Positions 17,538 to 26,391 of a stretch of 64,000 bases of DNA are shown one piece after another. The first letter of the stretch is position 1; each line of letters starts with the position of its first letter. The notes beneath the pieces were generated by a model, which was given only the letters and a program-made list of their open reading frames with translations, had not been told where the DNA came from and searched no databases. This stretch comes from Planctomycetota bacterium (lineage in GTDB: Bacteria; Planctomycetota; UBA11346), in the NCBI GenBank assembly GCA_014193115.1, contig BJHQ01000012.1, positions 1 through 64,000 on the forward strand, in the 5' to 3' direction. A program made the position numbers and the translations under genes.

Positions 17538-18238
17538 ATATGGCCTTGCTGCCCGCTGCGTTTTCCAGACTCCCCAAGCCGGCCCAATACGCCATTCTGG
17601 CCAGCGTGCCAGTGGCGGTCAGCATCCTCGTCGGATATTTCATCTGGACTGATCTGAAAGTGCTGGGGAAAGATCCGAAAATGAATCGATTCCTGACTGT
17701 GACCGACGCTAAGTCACTGTGGACGCAAATCGCTGCGAAGGAAGCCGAAGGTAATGGCTTGAAGGGCCAGCTGGCCCAGGAAAAGCAGGTCAATGACCGC
17801 TACACGGCTGCCTTGGCGGAAAAAGAGGATGCCGAAAGCCGGTTGCCGAGGGAAGCGGAAAAGGCTGAAATCCGTCAGCGGATCGAGGAACTTGCGCGTC
17901 AAATCCCTTCAAATATTGGTAAAGTGACCGTCAATTCGGTCACCATTGGCCAGAGTGCCGGAGCAACCGCCTCGCGAAGGGGCGGTACCGGCGGAGCTGC
18001 GGCACCGGAATCCATGACTTTCAAGGCCGCGATCGACGGCGATTACAATGGGATCATCGCCTTTGTCGATGCGATTGAGAAGAACCCCCGATTCATGGCC
18101 GTCAACCAGTTGTCGATCCGATCTGGCGGAATCGAAAGTTCGAAGGACAGCGGCAAGATCGTCTACCAACCGCATTCGGCGAACATCGAGATCGTCACCT
18201 ACATCTACAATCCGACTCCGACCGGGAAGGGCAAGTGA
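17534..18238 (+). CDS. pilO: Type IV pilus alignment protein PilO-like
   Basis: 234 residues with one membrane helix at residues 19-39 (YAILASVPVAVSILVGYFIW) and a coiled coil (EKQVNDRYTAALAEKEDAESR). A C-terminal ferredoxin-like region carries MTFKAAIDGDYNGIIAFVDAIEKNPRFMAVNQLSI, which matches the PilO pattern (phi-x-G-x-Y-xx-phi-xxF-phi). It starts with ATGA overlap on pilN. A Gly/Ala-rich insert (ASRRGGTGGAAAPE) lies between the coiled coil and the domain. It is assigned by order and architecture; sequence similarity to characterised PilO is limited. Confidence 0.75.
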   Translation: MNMALLPAAFSRLPKPAQYAILASVPVAVSILVGYFIWTDLKVLGKDPKMNRFLTVTDAKSLWTQIAAKEAEGNGLKGQLAQEKQVNDRYTAALAEKEDAESRLPREAEKAEIRQRIEELARQIPSNIGKVTVNSVTIGQSAGATASRRGGTGGAAAPESMTFKAAIDGDYNGIIAFVDAIEKNPRFMAVNQLSIRSGGIESSKDSGKIVYQPHSANIEIVTYIYNPTPTGKGK

Positions 18239-18240
18239 CC

Positions 18241-18987
18241 ATGCGTCTCCCACTCGCCCTCAGCCTGCTCTTGGTCCTGCCGGCCGCCGAACCGCCAAAA
18301 ACTCCTCCGGCCAAGAGCCCGCCAGCGAGCCAGGGTCCTACGATCCGGGAAATGCTGCGTGAGGAAGAAGGGTGGCAGTTCGCTCCTCCGGTTGGACGAC
18401 CTGACATCCTGTATGATCTTGAAACCATCCTGACAGCGAAAAAGAAATTCCAGGACGCCTCCCAGAAAGCAGAGGCGAAGCCATCTGGCGTCACCGCAGT
18501 TCCCAAGGACGCCAACGAGATCCCGACCGCCTGGGCTCAGGCCCAGAAGGACCGCGTCAATTCGCTACTGGCGGAACGGAAATGGAACGACGCCATCAAG
18601 ACGGCCGAGTTGGCGATCAAGTCCCTCGAGGCGTACCGCGCGCACAACGACATCATCCCGATCATCAAACAGCTGGAGCAATCCCGGGATCAAGCCGATG
18701 AGGCCCAAACCCGGGAAGAGGCCCAAGTCGAGTTCAGCTCACGAGCCCTTGCGGTTGAAGGGGTCCTGTGGTCGGAGAAAGGCCAACGATTGGCGATCAT
18801 CGCTGGCGAACCCAAGGCCCTTGGTCTCAACGAACGGGTCAAGGACTGCGTGTTGATCAACATCGATACGGATCGCGTCGACTTCCGCTTCCACTACAAG
18901 CGCCGCCGATTCGAATTTCCGATCTATGTCGGCGAAAATGCTGGAAAATCTCTTGCCGCCCGTCCCGCTGCCACCAGCGATCGATGA
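18241..18987 (+). CDS. Exported PilP-position protein
   Basis: 248 residues with a signal peptide (MRLPLALSLLLVLPA) and a Pro-rich linker (EPPKTPPAKSPPASQ). A helical middle (ALA-rich KTAELAIKSLEAYRAHND) is followed by a small C-terminal beta region (EGVLWSEKGQRLAIIAG ... VKDCVLINIDTDRVDFRFHYKRRRFEFPIYVG). The last part resembles the PilP beta-domain (G-x-phi-W-...-VxVGQ) that docks on the secretin. It sits in the order N-O-P-Q. GGAAGGG lies nine bases before the ATG at 18241; a GTG at 18235 overlaps the pilO stop. The similarity to PilP is weak, so I withhold the symbol. Confidence 0.65.
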   Translation: MRLPLALSLLLVLPAAEPPKTPPAKSPPASQGPTIREMLREEEGWQFAPPVGRPDILYDLETILTAKKKFQDASQKAEAKPSGVTAVPKDANEIPTAWAQAQKDRVNSLLAERKWNDAIKTAELAIKSLEAYRAHNDIIPIIKQLEQSRDQADEAQTREEAQVEFSSRALAVEGVLWSEKGQRLAIIAGEPKALGLNERVKDCVLINIDTDRVDFRFHYKRRRFEFPIYVGENAGKSLAARPAATSDR

Positions 18988-20669
18988 ACCTTTTCACCGA
19001 ATCTCCCTTTCGGGTCTCGTCTATGCGCCTGCGTCCCCTCGTTCTCACCGTCCTCGCGACCACCATGCTCGGTGGCGCCGCTCTCGCTGGTGAAGGAGGA
19101 GCTGAAACGCAGCCGATCACCATCGAAACCAGCGACAAGCCGTTGGAGACCGTGCTCCAATGGATCAGCCGCCGGGCTGGCGTGAATGTCGTCTGCAACG
19201 AACAGGATCAGCCCAGGGTGACCTTGCGCCTGGCCAATGTCACCTGGCAGGAGGCGGTCGACCAGATCGCCCGCAAGTACGATTTCGTGATCGAAAAGCG
19301 TGGAGAGCGGATCTGGGAATTAGCTCGCCCCCCCAAGGTGCGGATGGAGTTCCAAGGTGCCTCTTTCGGCGTGATCCTTGAAGCACTCGCCCGCCAAGCC
19401 GGCATCAACATCGTCATCGGCGATGAGATCGATACCAAACGCAAGCTGTCCATGACATTGAATGGTGTGCCATGGCGCGAGGCCATGGATGTCATCGTGA
19501 AATCGACCGGTTACGCCTGGGTGGAGCAGAATTACAGCATCATCCGGATCGTCTCGAAGGACAATGTTCAGAAGGATTTGGAAACCCGGATTATCCGCCT
19601 GAACAATATCCCAGCGCAAAAGGGAGCGGGCGGATCGATTCTTGACCTCATCGGGCAGCAATTGGAAACCGGTGAGAAGGTCACCGCAGATGCCCGGACC
19701 AACAGCGTCATCCTGTCCGCCTCCCGTCCGTCGATTGACAAGGTCGTTCGCTTGATCGCGTCGTTGGATACCCGGATCAAACAGGTGCTGATCGAGGTCC
19801 GCCTCGTCGACTTCTCGACCTCGGAAGCCCAATCGAAGGGCATGAATGTGCTGGACCTGACCTTCAACGTGGCCAACCTGGGTGTTCTTGGCGGTCGATT
19901 CAGCTCGGCAGACGGAACCGTGCTGCAAGGTTATCGCAATGAACCGGGAAATACGGCTCTGGACGATTCATTTGGCACTAGACCTGTACCTACTGGGACT
20001 ACCCGGCCGTCGATAGGCGCTCTATACCAATTGGTTGCCTCACTGAACAGCTCCGAGTTGCTTCAGGCGCCACAACTACTGACTCTGGAAAATAGCGAGG
20101 CGAAGCTCAAAATCGGTGGCAAGACCAGGTTCGCAGAAGTGACCTCGGTGACGGCGGAAAATGGCAGTGTCACCCGTACTTTGTCCGAAGCGAAATCATC
20201 TCCGGTCACTACAGGCATTGAGCTAAAGATCACCCCCTCAATCACCAATGACAATGTAATCTCTTTGGCGATCGACTTGAAAGATGATAACCTCGTTATC
20301 TTGCAGGCGTTCACCAGCGGTAGTGAAACGATCCGGCTGCCGACCACCGCCGAAACCGAGTTGAAGACGACCTTGATGGTCCAGAACGGCGATACCGCGG
20401 TGATGGGCGGCATTTTGCGCAACGATGTCCGCGAAGGTGAGAAGTTCACTCCTGGGCTTGGCCGGATTCCAATCCTGGGCTGGCTGTTCAAGAACAAGTC
20501 GAATGATATCAGCCAGCGCAACCTGACGTTGTTCATCACCCCGCGCATCGTTCCCCTCGATCCGCAATCGAGCTTCGATCAGCAGCGCTCCTTGATCCGC
20601 GAACAGCTGTCCGGCATCAAAGAACAGCCTGCTGCAAATCCGACTGCTGGACCTTCCCTGGCGGAGTGA
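18984..20669 (+). CDS. pilQ: Type IV pilus secretin PilQ-like
   Basis: 561 residues. Signal peptide MRLRPLVLTVLATTMLGGAALA is preceded by 13 residues from the overlapping ATG (ATGA with the previous stop); an alternative start is at 19023. Two STN/N-type repeats follow (residues about 45-115 and 120-190), then a secretin N domain (RIIRLNNIPA ... ADARTNSVILSASRPSIDKVVRLIASLD). The C-terminal secretin domain ends with PGLGRIPILGWLFKNKSN and LTLFITPRIV, the classic secretin signature. It forms the outer-membrane pore through which the pilus passes. No pilA, pilB, pilT or pilC is in the window. Confidence 0.9.
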   Translation: MNLFTESPFRVSSMRLRPLVLTVLATTMLGGAALAGEGGAETQPITIETSDKPLETVLQWISRRAGVNVVCNEQDQPRVTLRLANVTWQEAVDQIARKYDFVIEKRGERIWELARPPKVRMEFQGASFGVILEALARQAGINIVIGDEIDTKRKLSMTLNGVPWREAMDVIVKSTGYAWVEQNYSIIRIVSKDNVQKDLETRIIRLNNIPAQKGAGGSILDLIGQQLETGEKVTADARTNSVILSASRPSIDKVVRLIASLDTRIKQVLIEVRLVDFSTSEAQSKGMNVLDLTFNVANLGVLGGRFSSADGTVLQGYRNEPGNTALDDSFGTRPVPTGTTRPSIGALYQLVASLNSSELLQAPQLLTLENSEAKLKIGGKTRFAEVTSVTAENGSVTRTLSEAKSSPVTTGIELKITPSITNDNVISLAIDLKDDNLVILQAFTSGSETIRLPTTAETELKTTLMVQNGDTAVMGGILRNDVREGEKFTPGLGRIPILGWLFKNKSNDISQRNLTLFITPRIVPLDPQSSFDQQRSLIREQLSGIKEQPAANPTAGPSLAE

Positions 20670-20779
20670 TCCGACTGGTTGAGCGGCTGTTTGATGTGGG
20701 GGCGTTCCGAGACGAGGCGCTCACACTCGATGACTGGCCAAACTGGGTGGATGCCATTGCCGTTGCGAAGGCGGCGTGA
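20666..20779 (+). CDS. Possible small coupled ORF after pilQ, 37 aa
   Basis: A GTG at 20666 overlaps the pilQ stop (GTGA) and opens 37 codons (VIRLVERLFDVGAFRDEALT ...) to a TGA at 20777-20779. The composition is that of a short acidic helical protein, with no membrane segment. Overlapping starts are the rule in this gene run, which is the main support; length and lack of a clear ribosome-binding site argue against. Confidence 0.35.
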   Translation: MIRLVERLFDVGAFRDEALTLDDWPNWVDAIAVAKAA

Positions 20780-20832
20780 AGATGCGCTTTCGGCCGTGAC
20801 CTGAAGGGTCCGGCACGCTACGGAGACGTCCC

Positions 20833-23517
20833 ATGGGGATTTTGACCAACTGGTTCCGGCCGGCTTGGAAGCACTCGGATGCTGAGGTCCGGTTGCAATC
20901 GGTTCAAAGCATGGACGCCGGCCGCGTCGACCTGCTCGCCGAACTTGCTGTGCAGGACGCAGACCCGCGGGTCCGCGCCGCTGCGGCCGGCAAGATCGAC
21001 GATCCGAAACGACTGCAAACGTTGGCTGATCGTGGCGATGATGCTGTGCGTCGCATCGCCAAGGAACGGCTGTCCGGGGCCGCCGACCGGCTCTTGCGTT
21101 CGGGATCCTGGGATTCCGCAGGAAGCCTGCTCGATCGCATCACCGATCAGAAATCCCTGGTCGATCTGAGTCTGCATGCGGTGGATAGCGAAATCCGCCG
21201 CCGGTCCCTGGCCAGGTTGCTCGGACTGGCACAGGCCGGATCAGGACTGCTCGAAACCATCGCCGTCCAGGACGCTACCGGCGAGCTCGGATTGCAGGTC
21301 ATTTCCCGTCTGGAACGCAGGCACCTCAAAGACGTGGCCCGCAAGGCGAAACATGAACGGGTGCGGGCTGCTGCCAGCGCCCGGGTCACCGAACTCGACC
21401 AGGTCGAGCGCAAACCCAGCGCCGAGGCCCGCCGGGTCGAACGGCTGCGCAAACTGGAAGGACTGACCGAACGCGCCCTGCGCTTGGCGGTGTCCTCCGA
21501 TTGGCCGCGCGCAGAGTCTGAACGCAGCGCCATTGCCGCAGAACTTGCTGGAATCCAACAGACCTATACCGACCTTGCAGCGGACCCGGCCGCGGACCAG
21601 GCGACGGCCCGGATTACACGAGGGATCCGCGAATTCGCTTCACGTCGGCAGCAGGCTGAAGAGGCAGAACGCGAAGCGGCGCAGCGGGTGGCGGCGGAAC
21701 GCGCCGAACTGCTCGCCGCCGTCGGCGGCGACATCGATCGCGAGCGGGCGTCGAGCATTGCCAATCGTTGGCGGGTTCTGGCGGAAAGCGCTCCGCCTGT
21801 GACGCCGGCTGATGAGGCCGTTCTTGCCGCCGCTTTGGACCGGATCCGGGTTCCAGTCGCGGTGGCTGGCCCGACAGCCGAACCAGTCGTGCCGGACCTT
21901 CCGGAGGCGCTGCAATCCCGGTTCGACGCCCTGGCGGCTGAGGCTGAGCAATTGACGTCCAGCCGCGAACGGCGGGATGCCAAGCATCGGTTCCAGGTGC
22001 TCCACAAGGAATTGGATACGGCCCTGGCCTCGGCTCCGCCCCGGCACCCGGCTGCTTTAGGTGCGAATGCCCGATTCCACGCCGCGTACAATGCCTTCAA
22101 GGATGCCGGCCGGGCTCAGCGCGAAGCTCGTGACCAGCGCCGGGGCGAGCAGACGGCCACTGCGGAACAGCTGATCGCCGAGGCGACCCGGCTGGCCGGT
22201 GAACCGCCGACAGAGAGTGCCATCCCGGCGCGGATCGATGCCCTGAAGCACCTGCAGAATCGCTTCCGTGCCGCATTGGCCGGACTGCGGCCCGACCAGA
22301 CCAGCCGCCTGCGCGAACTGATGCAGCCGGCCATGGATGCTGCCTGGCTGCCGCTGAAGGCGCACCAGGAAGCCGAAGACTGGGAGCGCTTCCAGCACCT
22401 GGCCAAGGCAGAGGCCCTGATCGCCAAGCTGGAGGGACTGCTCAATCCCGCTGCGAACGAAGCGGGCAAGGACCCGGCTCCACCCGAGCTGCCTCTGGCC
22501 GCGCCCGGCGAGATCCAGCCCGCCGCAGATGCCCAGGCCCCAGTGCCGGTCGACTTGCCACCTGCCGCCGCGGCCGCCGCGGCGCCCAGCCCGGTCGAAC
22601 CGACAGTCCTTCTGCGCAACTTGAAAGCAGCACAAAAAGCCTGGAAGGAGCTCGGTCCGTTGCCGCGGGGGCGGGCTCAATCGGCTAGGCAGCGCTTCAA
22701 GGCCGCGTGCGACGCCGGCTATGCCCGGCTGCAGCCCTGGTTCGCTGAACAGGATGCGTCCCGCGCCGCCAATCTGGAGCGCAAGCAGGCCCTGATCTAC
22801 GAAGCCGAAACGCTGGCTGCGGCCAAGCCGGTGGGCCTGATCGGCAGCCCGGCGGATCTCCAGCGCCGTCGCCAGGCGGTGGAGCGGATGAAGGTCATGC
22901 AGCTGGAATGGCGCAAGGTCGGTCCTGCGCCTCGGGAGCATGACGAAGCCCTGTGGGAACGTTGGAAGACCGCCGGCGACGCCTTCTGGGGCAAGCACAA
23001 GGCAGACCTGGCGACCCGCGACGAGAGCTTCGCCGAGAACCTGAAACGGAAGGAAAAGCTGATCGCCGACGCCGAGCAGCTCGCCCAAGTGTCAGAGAAC
23101 GCCAAGGCCTCCGGCATCGTCACCGCCCATGACGTGATCCGCCGGCTGAAGGATCTCCAGCAGCAGTGGAAGGACATCGGCCACGTCCCCCGCGATCAGG
23201 TGGAGACCACCTGGCAGCGCTGGCGAGCCGCGCTGGATCGGGCCTATGCCACCGTCAAATCCCATACCGACGCCATCGTCGCGGAACGGGAACGGAACAA
23301 GCAGCAGAAGGAAGCCCTGATCGCCGAGGCCGAATCGGTCGGGACGAACGAGAACGCCCGGTGGTTCAAGGACGAGATCCGCGAATTGATCCGGAAGTGG
23401 CGCGACATCGGCCCGGTTCCGCGAGAGGCCGAGGACGAACTGGAAATCCGCTTCCGCTCTGCCTGCGACAAGGTGATGAAGGCCGACCGCTCGGCGGCTG
23501 CCGCGATCAATGCCTGA
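20833..23517 (+). CDS. Large DUF349 repeat protein
   Basis: 894 residues, entirely soluble. The N-terminal 180 residues are HEAT-like helical repeats (DADPRVRAAAAGKIDDPKRLQTLADRGDDAVRRIAKERL). The rest is long coiled-coil/helical DUF349 modules, recognised by the repeated pattern ...LQxxWKxIGxVPRxxxExxWxRFRxAxD: RFQHLAKAEALIAKLEG, KVMQLEWRKVGPAPREHDEALWERWKTAGD, DLQQQWKDIGHVPRDQVETTWQRWRAALD and KWRDIGPVPREAEDELEIRFRSACD. An Ala/Pro linker is at about residues 550-590. The function of DUF349 is unknown. GGAGA precedes the ATG; its end overlaps the ABC exporter gene by 8 bases, implying co-translation. Confidence 0.85.
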   Translation: MGILTNWFRPAWKHSDAEVRLQSVQSMDAGRVDLLAELAVQDADPRVRAAAAGKIDDPKRLQTLADRGDDAVRRIAKERLSGAADRLLRSGSWDSAGSLLDRITDQKSLVDLSLHAVDSEIRRRSLARLLGLAQAGSGLLETIAVQDATGELGLQVISRLERRHLKDVARKAKHERVRAAASARVTELDQVERKPSAEARRVERLRKLEGLTERALRLAVSSDWPRAESERSAIAAELAGIQQTYTDLAADPAADQATARITRGIREFASRRQQAEEAEREAAQRVAAERAELLAAVGGDIDRERASSIANRWRVLAESAPPVTPADEAVLAAALDRIRVPVAVAGPTAEPVVPDLPEALQSRFDALAAEAEQLTSSRERRDAKHRFQVLHKELDTALASAPPRHPAALGANARFHAAYNAFKDAGRAQREARDQRRGEQTATAEQLIAEATRLAGEPPTESAIPARIDALKHLQNRFRAALAGLRPDQTSRLRELMQPAMDAAWLPLKAHQEAEDWERFQHLAKAEALIAKLEGLLNPAANEAGKDPAPPELPLAAPGEIQPAADAQAPVPVDLPPAAAAAAAPSPVEPTVLLRNLKAAQKAWKELGPLPRGRAQSARQRFKAACDAGYARLQPWFAEQDASRAANLERKQALIYEAETLAAAKPVGLIGSPADLQRRRQAVERMKVMQLEWRKVGPAPREHDEALWERWKTAGDAFWGKHKADLATRDESFAENLKRKEKLIADAEQLAQVSENAKASGIVTAHDVIRRLKDLQQQWKDIGHVPRDQVETTWQRWRAALDRAYATVKSHTDAIVAERERNKQQKEALIAEAESVGTNENARWFKDEIRELIRKWRDIGPVPREAEDELEIRFRSACDKVMKADRSAAAAINA

Positions 23518-25441
23518 ACCGATCGGCGCCGGGCCCGAGGATCGATCGGCGGCCAGCAAGACATCCCGCACCACCCTGAACGGTGGCGATGATCCTGAAC
23601 TGCGCCGGTTCGCCCCACCGGTTTTGTCGGCACGGATGCGGGCGGTCACCGGGACGGTCGGCGGGCGTCAGCCATCGATCCTCCGCGCCTATTTCCGCCT
23701 GCAGCCGGGCACCTGGTGGGAATGGCTGATGATCTGGGTGCTGCAGAACCTGCGCCATGCGCCCACCTACATCTTCCCGTTATTGACGGGATTCCTGATC
23801 GACCGGATCGATCCGGGCAATCCCGATCGGGCGATGGATGCCCTGCCCTGGGTGCTGGCCGCCACCTTTGGCCTGTGCGTCATGAATGTCGTCACCACCA
23901 CCGCTGGCCGCATGATCCTGTCGCGGATCAACCGGACGTTGACCGCTGGGCTCCGCCGATCACTCGTCCGCCGGCTCAACCGGCTCGATTTCGCCTACCA
24001 TGACCGGGCCAAGGCCGGGGAGCTCCAGAACAAGTTCGTCCTCGACATGGCGCGGCTCGAAGGCATGCAGTCGTTCCTGTCTGAAAACATCCTGATGCAT
24101 GGCACCACGATCCTGGTCATGCTGACGATCATCGCGTTCAAGAATCCCCTGCTGTTGATGGTGATCGCAGCCGCGGTCCCGATCAACCTGACCTTGGCCC
24201 GCCTGTTGTGGCGCCCGGTGAGCCGGACCACCGAGTCCTTCCGCAGGGCGGAGAGCACCTTTCTCTCCCATCTGAACGAGACGTTGCTGGGCCTCCGGCT
24301 GAGTCGCGCCCACGCCACCGAGGACTGGAGCGAAGAGCGCGTCGGCCGAGCGGCGGGCCGGGTCGCCCGCCGGGGGATGCAATACGACTTCATGATCAAT
24401 TTGTTCGGATCCTCGGCCTGGGCGGTCTCCTCGCTGCTCCAGATGGTGGTGGTCGGCCTGGGGGTGTGGCTGGCCGTCCGCTCCCAGCAGGACCTGCAGA
24501 TCTTCGGCTATGCCATTGCCTTGGAGCGGATCTCCCTGGGGGATCTCACGGTGCTGCTGGCGTACTATGGGCTGACCGCCGGCGCGATCGGAGCGATCCT
24601 CAACAGCATGCCGACCATGGCGGCGGCCGGCGATGCGATCCGTTCGCTGTCCGAACTGTATCAGGAGGAAGGCGAGGCCGATGCCGGCAAACGGGCCTTG
24701 ATCCCGATCCGGGGCGAGGTCCGGCTGGAGCAGGTGCGCTTCCGCTACGCCGGTGCCGGCAACCACAGTCTCGATGGACTGAATCTGCATATCCCGGCCG
24801 GCACCTCGCTTGCCCTGGTCGGCCACTCTGGTTCCGGGAAAAGCACCATCGCGAGCATGATCCTCGGATTTTACGCCCCGGAACAGGGCCGGGTGCTGAT
24901 CGATGGCTTCGATTTGGCCGGGCTCGACCGCCGGGTGGTGCGGCGTCAGGTCGGGGTGGTGTCCCAGGACGTGGTGCTGTTCCGGGATTCGATCCTCAAC
25001 AACATCGCCTGGGGTGATCGGACTCCTGATCGGGAGAAGGCCCGCGAAGCAGCGTTGCGCGCGAATGCCTTGGAATTCATCGATCATCTTCCCGGTGGGC
25101 TGGACCATCTGCTGAAAGACCGCGGCGGCGGATTGTCAGGTGGGCAGCGCCAGCGCCTGGCCATCGCCAGGGCGCTCTACCGCGATCCACGGCTGCTGAT
25201 CCTCGACGAGGCCACCAGCGCCCTCGACCCGGCGAGCGAGCGCTTGGTGCAATCCGCACTGGAAGCCCTGATGCGCAATAGAACCACGGTGATCATCGCC
25301 CATCGGCTGTCGACGGTGCGCCACGCAAATTGCATCGCCGTGATCGACCACGGCAAAGTGGTCGAGTCGGGGACGTTCGACGAGATGATGGACAGGGACG
25401 GCCCCTTCCGACAACTGGCCCAAGGGCAGCTCGCGACGTAG
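23510..25441 (+). CDS. ABC exporter, fused permease and ATPase, MsbA/lipid-type
   Basis: 643 residues. After a hydrophilic 60-residue N-terminus comes a six-helix ABC transmembrane domain (residues 70-370). The ATPase domain has Walker A GHSGSGKST (438-446), Q-loop VSQDVVLF, signature LSGGQ (about 542), Walker B LLILDEATSALD (about 562) and the H-loop AHRLSTV. This half-transporter layout works as a homodimer exporting lipids, peptides or drugs. Its ATG overlaps the end of the DUF349 gene (ATGCCTGA), so it closes the 11-kb gene run that starts at galK. The substrate cannot be told from the sequence. Confidence 0.92.
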   Translation: MPEPIGAGPEDRSAASKTSRTTLNGGDDPELRRFAPPVLSARMRAVTGTVGGRQPSILRAYFRLQPGTWWEWLMIWVLQNLRHAPTYIFPLLTGFLIDRIDPGNPDRAMDALPWVLAATFGLCVMNVVTTTAGRMILSRINRTLTAGLRRSLVRRLNRLDFAYHDRAKAGELQNKFVLDMARLEGMQSFLSENILMHGTTILVMLTIIAFKNPLLLMVIAAAVPINLTLARLLWRPVSRTTESFRRAESTFLSHLNETLLGLRLSRAHATEDWSEERVGRAAGRVARRGMQYDFMINLFGSSAWAVSSLLQMVVVGLGVWLAVRSQQDLQIFGYAIALERISLGDLTVLLAYYGLTAGAIGAILNSMPTMAAAGDAIRSLSELYQEEGEADAGKRALIPIRGEVRLEQVRFRYAGAGNHSLDGLNLHIPAGTSLALVGHSGSGKSTIASMILGFYAPEQGRVLIDGFDLAGLDRRVVRRQVGVVSQDVVLFRDSILNNIAWGDRTPDREKAREAALRANALEFIDHLPGGLDHLLKDRGGGLSGGQRQRLAIARALYRDPRLLILDEATSALDPASERLVQSALEALMRNRTTVIIAHRLSTVRHANCIAVIDHGKVVESGTFDEMMDRDGPFRQLAQGQLAT

Positions 25442-25459
25442 GCAAAAGATCAGAGCCTC

Positions 25460-25539
25460 AGCCCCGGCCGAGCGCCATCAGCCATGGCCGAGAGCCATCA
25501 GCCCTGGCCGAGAGCCATCAGCCCCGGCCGAGGGCGTCC
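25460..25539. repeat. Four tandem 20-bp repeats at a convergent gene junction
   Basis: Four 20-base units of the form AGCCCTGGCCGAGAGCCATC occupy 25460-25479, 25480-25499, 25500-25519 and 25520-25539, differing at one to four positions. The right-most unit includes the last codons and TGA of the minus-strand metalloprotease gene, so the array looks like tandem amplification of that gene's 3' end. It separates it from the convergent ABC exporter gene. Confidence 0.8.
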
Positions 25540-26141
25540 AGTTCGTCTTCGTCGTACCCGAGATAATGGCCCAGCTCGTGCCACAGGGTCTGGCGGACCT
25601 CGGCGTCGAGTTCGCGCACCGATCCGCAGCCGTGCTCGTGGGCCCGGCGCCACAGATGGATGCGCGGCGAGATGCCGCCGTGGTCGCGCTCACTCCGCAC
25701 CGGCCCTTCGAACAGGCCGAACAATTCCGGTTCCTCGGCATCAGCGAGCAGCGATGGCTCAGCGTAATCCGCGAGCACCAGGGTGGTTTCAGCGAAGGCG
25801 TCGCGCAGCGGATCGGGCAGCGCGGCGATGGCCGCGTCGACCGCCCGTTGGAACCGCCGCCAGCTGACCCGGCAGGGCAGGGCGATGGGGAAGCGGCCTG
25901 CCCGGTTGGCCCGGCGGAAAGCCTGATCAGCATCGATGAAGCGGCCCACCCGCTCCAGGCAGCAGGCCTCGGCATACCACAGTTCGCCGTGGTCGCCGAA
26001 CTCCTCCCGGGCCTTGGCGGCAAGCGCCGCACCGGCAGCAGCGCGATCATCGCGGTAGCAGCGCCACACCGCTTGGCGGCGGCGGACCAACGGCGGATCG
26101 GTGTCGGCCTCGGCAGGAACTACAGCGTCGGAGTCGTGCAT
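25518..26141 (-). CDS. Metallopeptidase family protein with minimal MMP-like domain
   Basis: 207 residues. The C-terminus carries LWHELGHYLGYDEDEL, an HExxH...G motif followed by an acidic residue, typical of the short COG3824-type putative zinc proteases of the zincin fold. The preceding PRIHLWRRAHEHGC replaces the usual 'I.lyr..le....' strand. The N-terminal about 90 residues contain a TPR-like helical pair (AKAREEFGDHGELWYAEACCLERVGRFIDADQAFRRA) not found in the shortest members. The start at 26141 (MHDSDAVV) follows GGAAACCCG; the longer frame to 26282 runs through intergenic repeats and is rejected. The protein ends only a few residues after the metal motif, inside the tandem repeat. Confidence 0.75.
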   Translation of the reverse strand: MHDSDAVVPAEADTDPPLVRRRQAVWRCYRDDRAAAGAALAAKAREEFGDHGELWYAEACCLERVGRFIDADQAFRRANRAGRFPIALPCRVSWRRFQRAVDAAIAALPDPLRDAFAETTLVLADYAEPSLLADAEEPELFGLFEGPVRSERDHGGISPRIHLWRRAHEHGCGSVRELDAEVRQTLWHELGHYLGYDEDELDALGRG

Positions 26142-26207
26142 CGGGTTTCCATTCCACCCGTGACCGGCCCGGGAGCAATGCCTCACCCAATGGACTTGGC
26201 AATTCCC

Positions 26208-26300
26208 TGGGAGCGCCGAGCTCCAGCTCGGCCCAAGGTGAATCTCGAAAAAGCATGAACCGCCAAGGCGCCAAGACGCCAACGAAAAAGAGAGGGATTC
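26208..26300. repeat. Intergenic mosaic of two dispersed repeat types
   Basis: The sequence GGGAGCGCCGAGCTCCAGCTCGGCCC at about 26209-26234 is nearly identical to units embedded in the RND pump gene (57693-57745 and, inverted, 57809-57832). About 25 bases further, ACCGCCAAGGCGCCAAGACGCC (26259-26280) matches a second motif also seen near 4786 and, inverted, near 14326. Nothing protein-coding was recognised in 26142-26391. Confidence 0.6.
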
Positions 26301-26391
26301 TCCGCTGGCCGGAAGGTCAACCGTTCCCCAACCGTGTCATGCCGCAGCGCCAACTGGTCTTGGACGTCTGGCGTGCATGCGGTCAACGCGC

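Noticed and set aside
25440..25540. CRISPR-like array
   Set aside because: The 20-bp units are directly adjacent with no spacers, so it is a plain tandem repeat.
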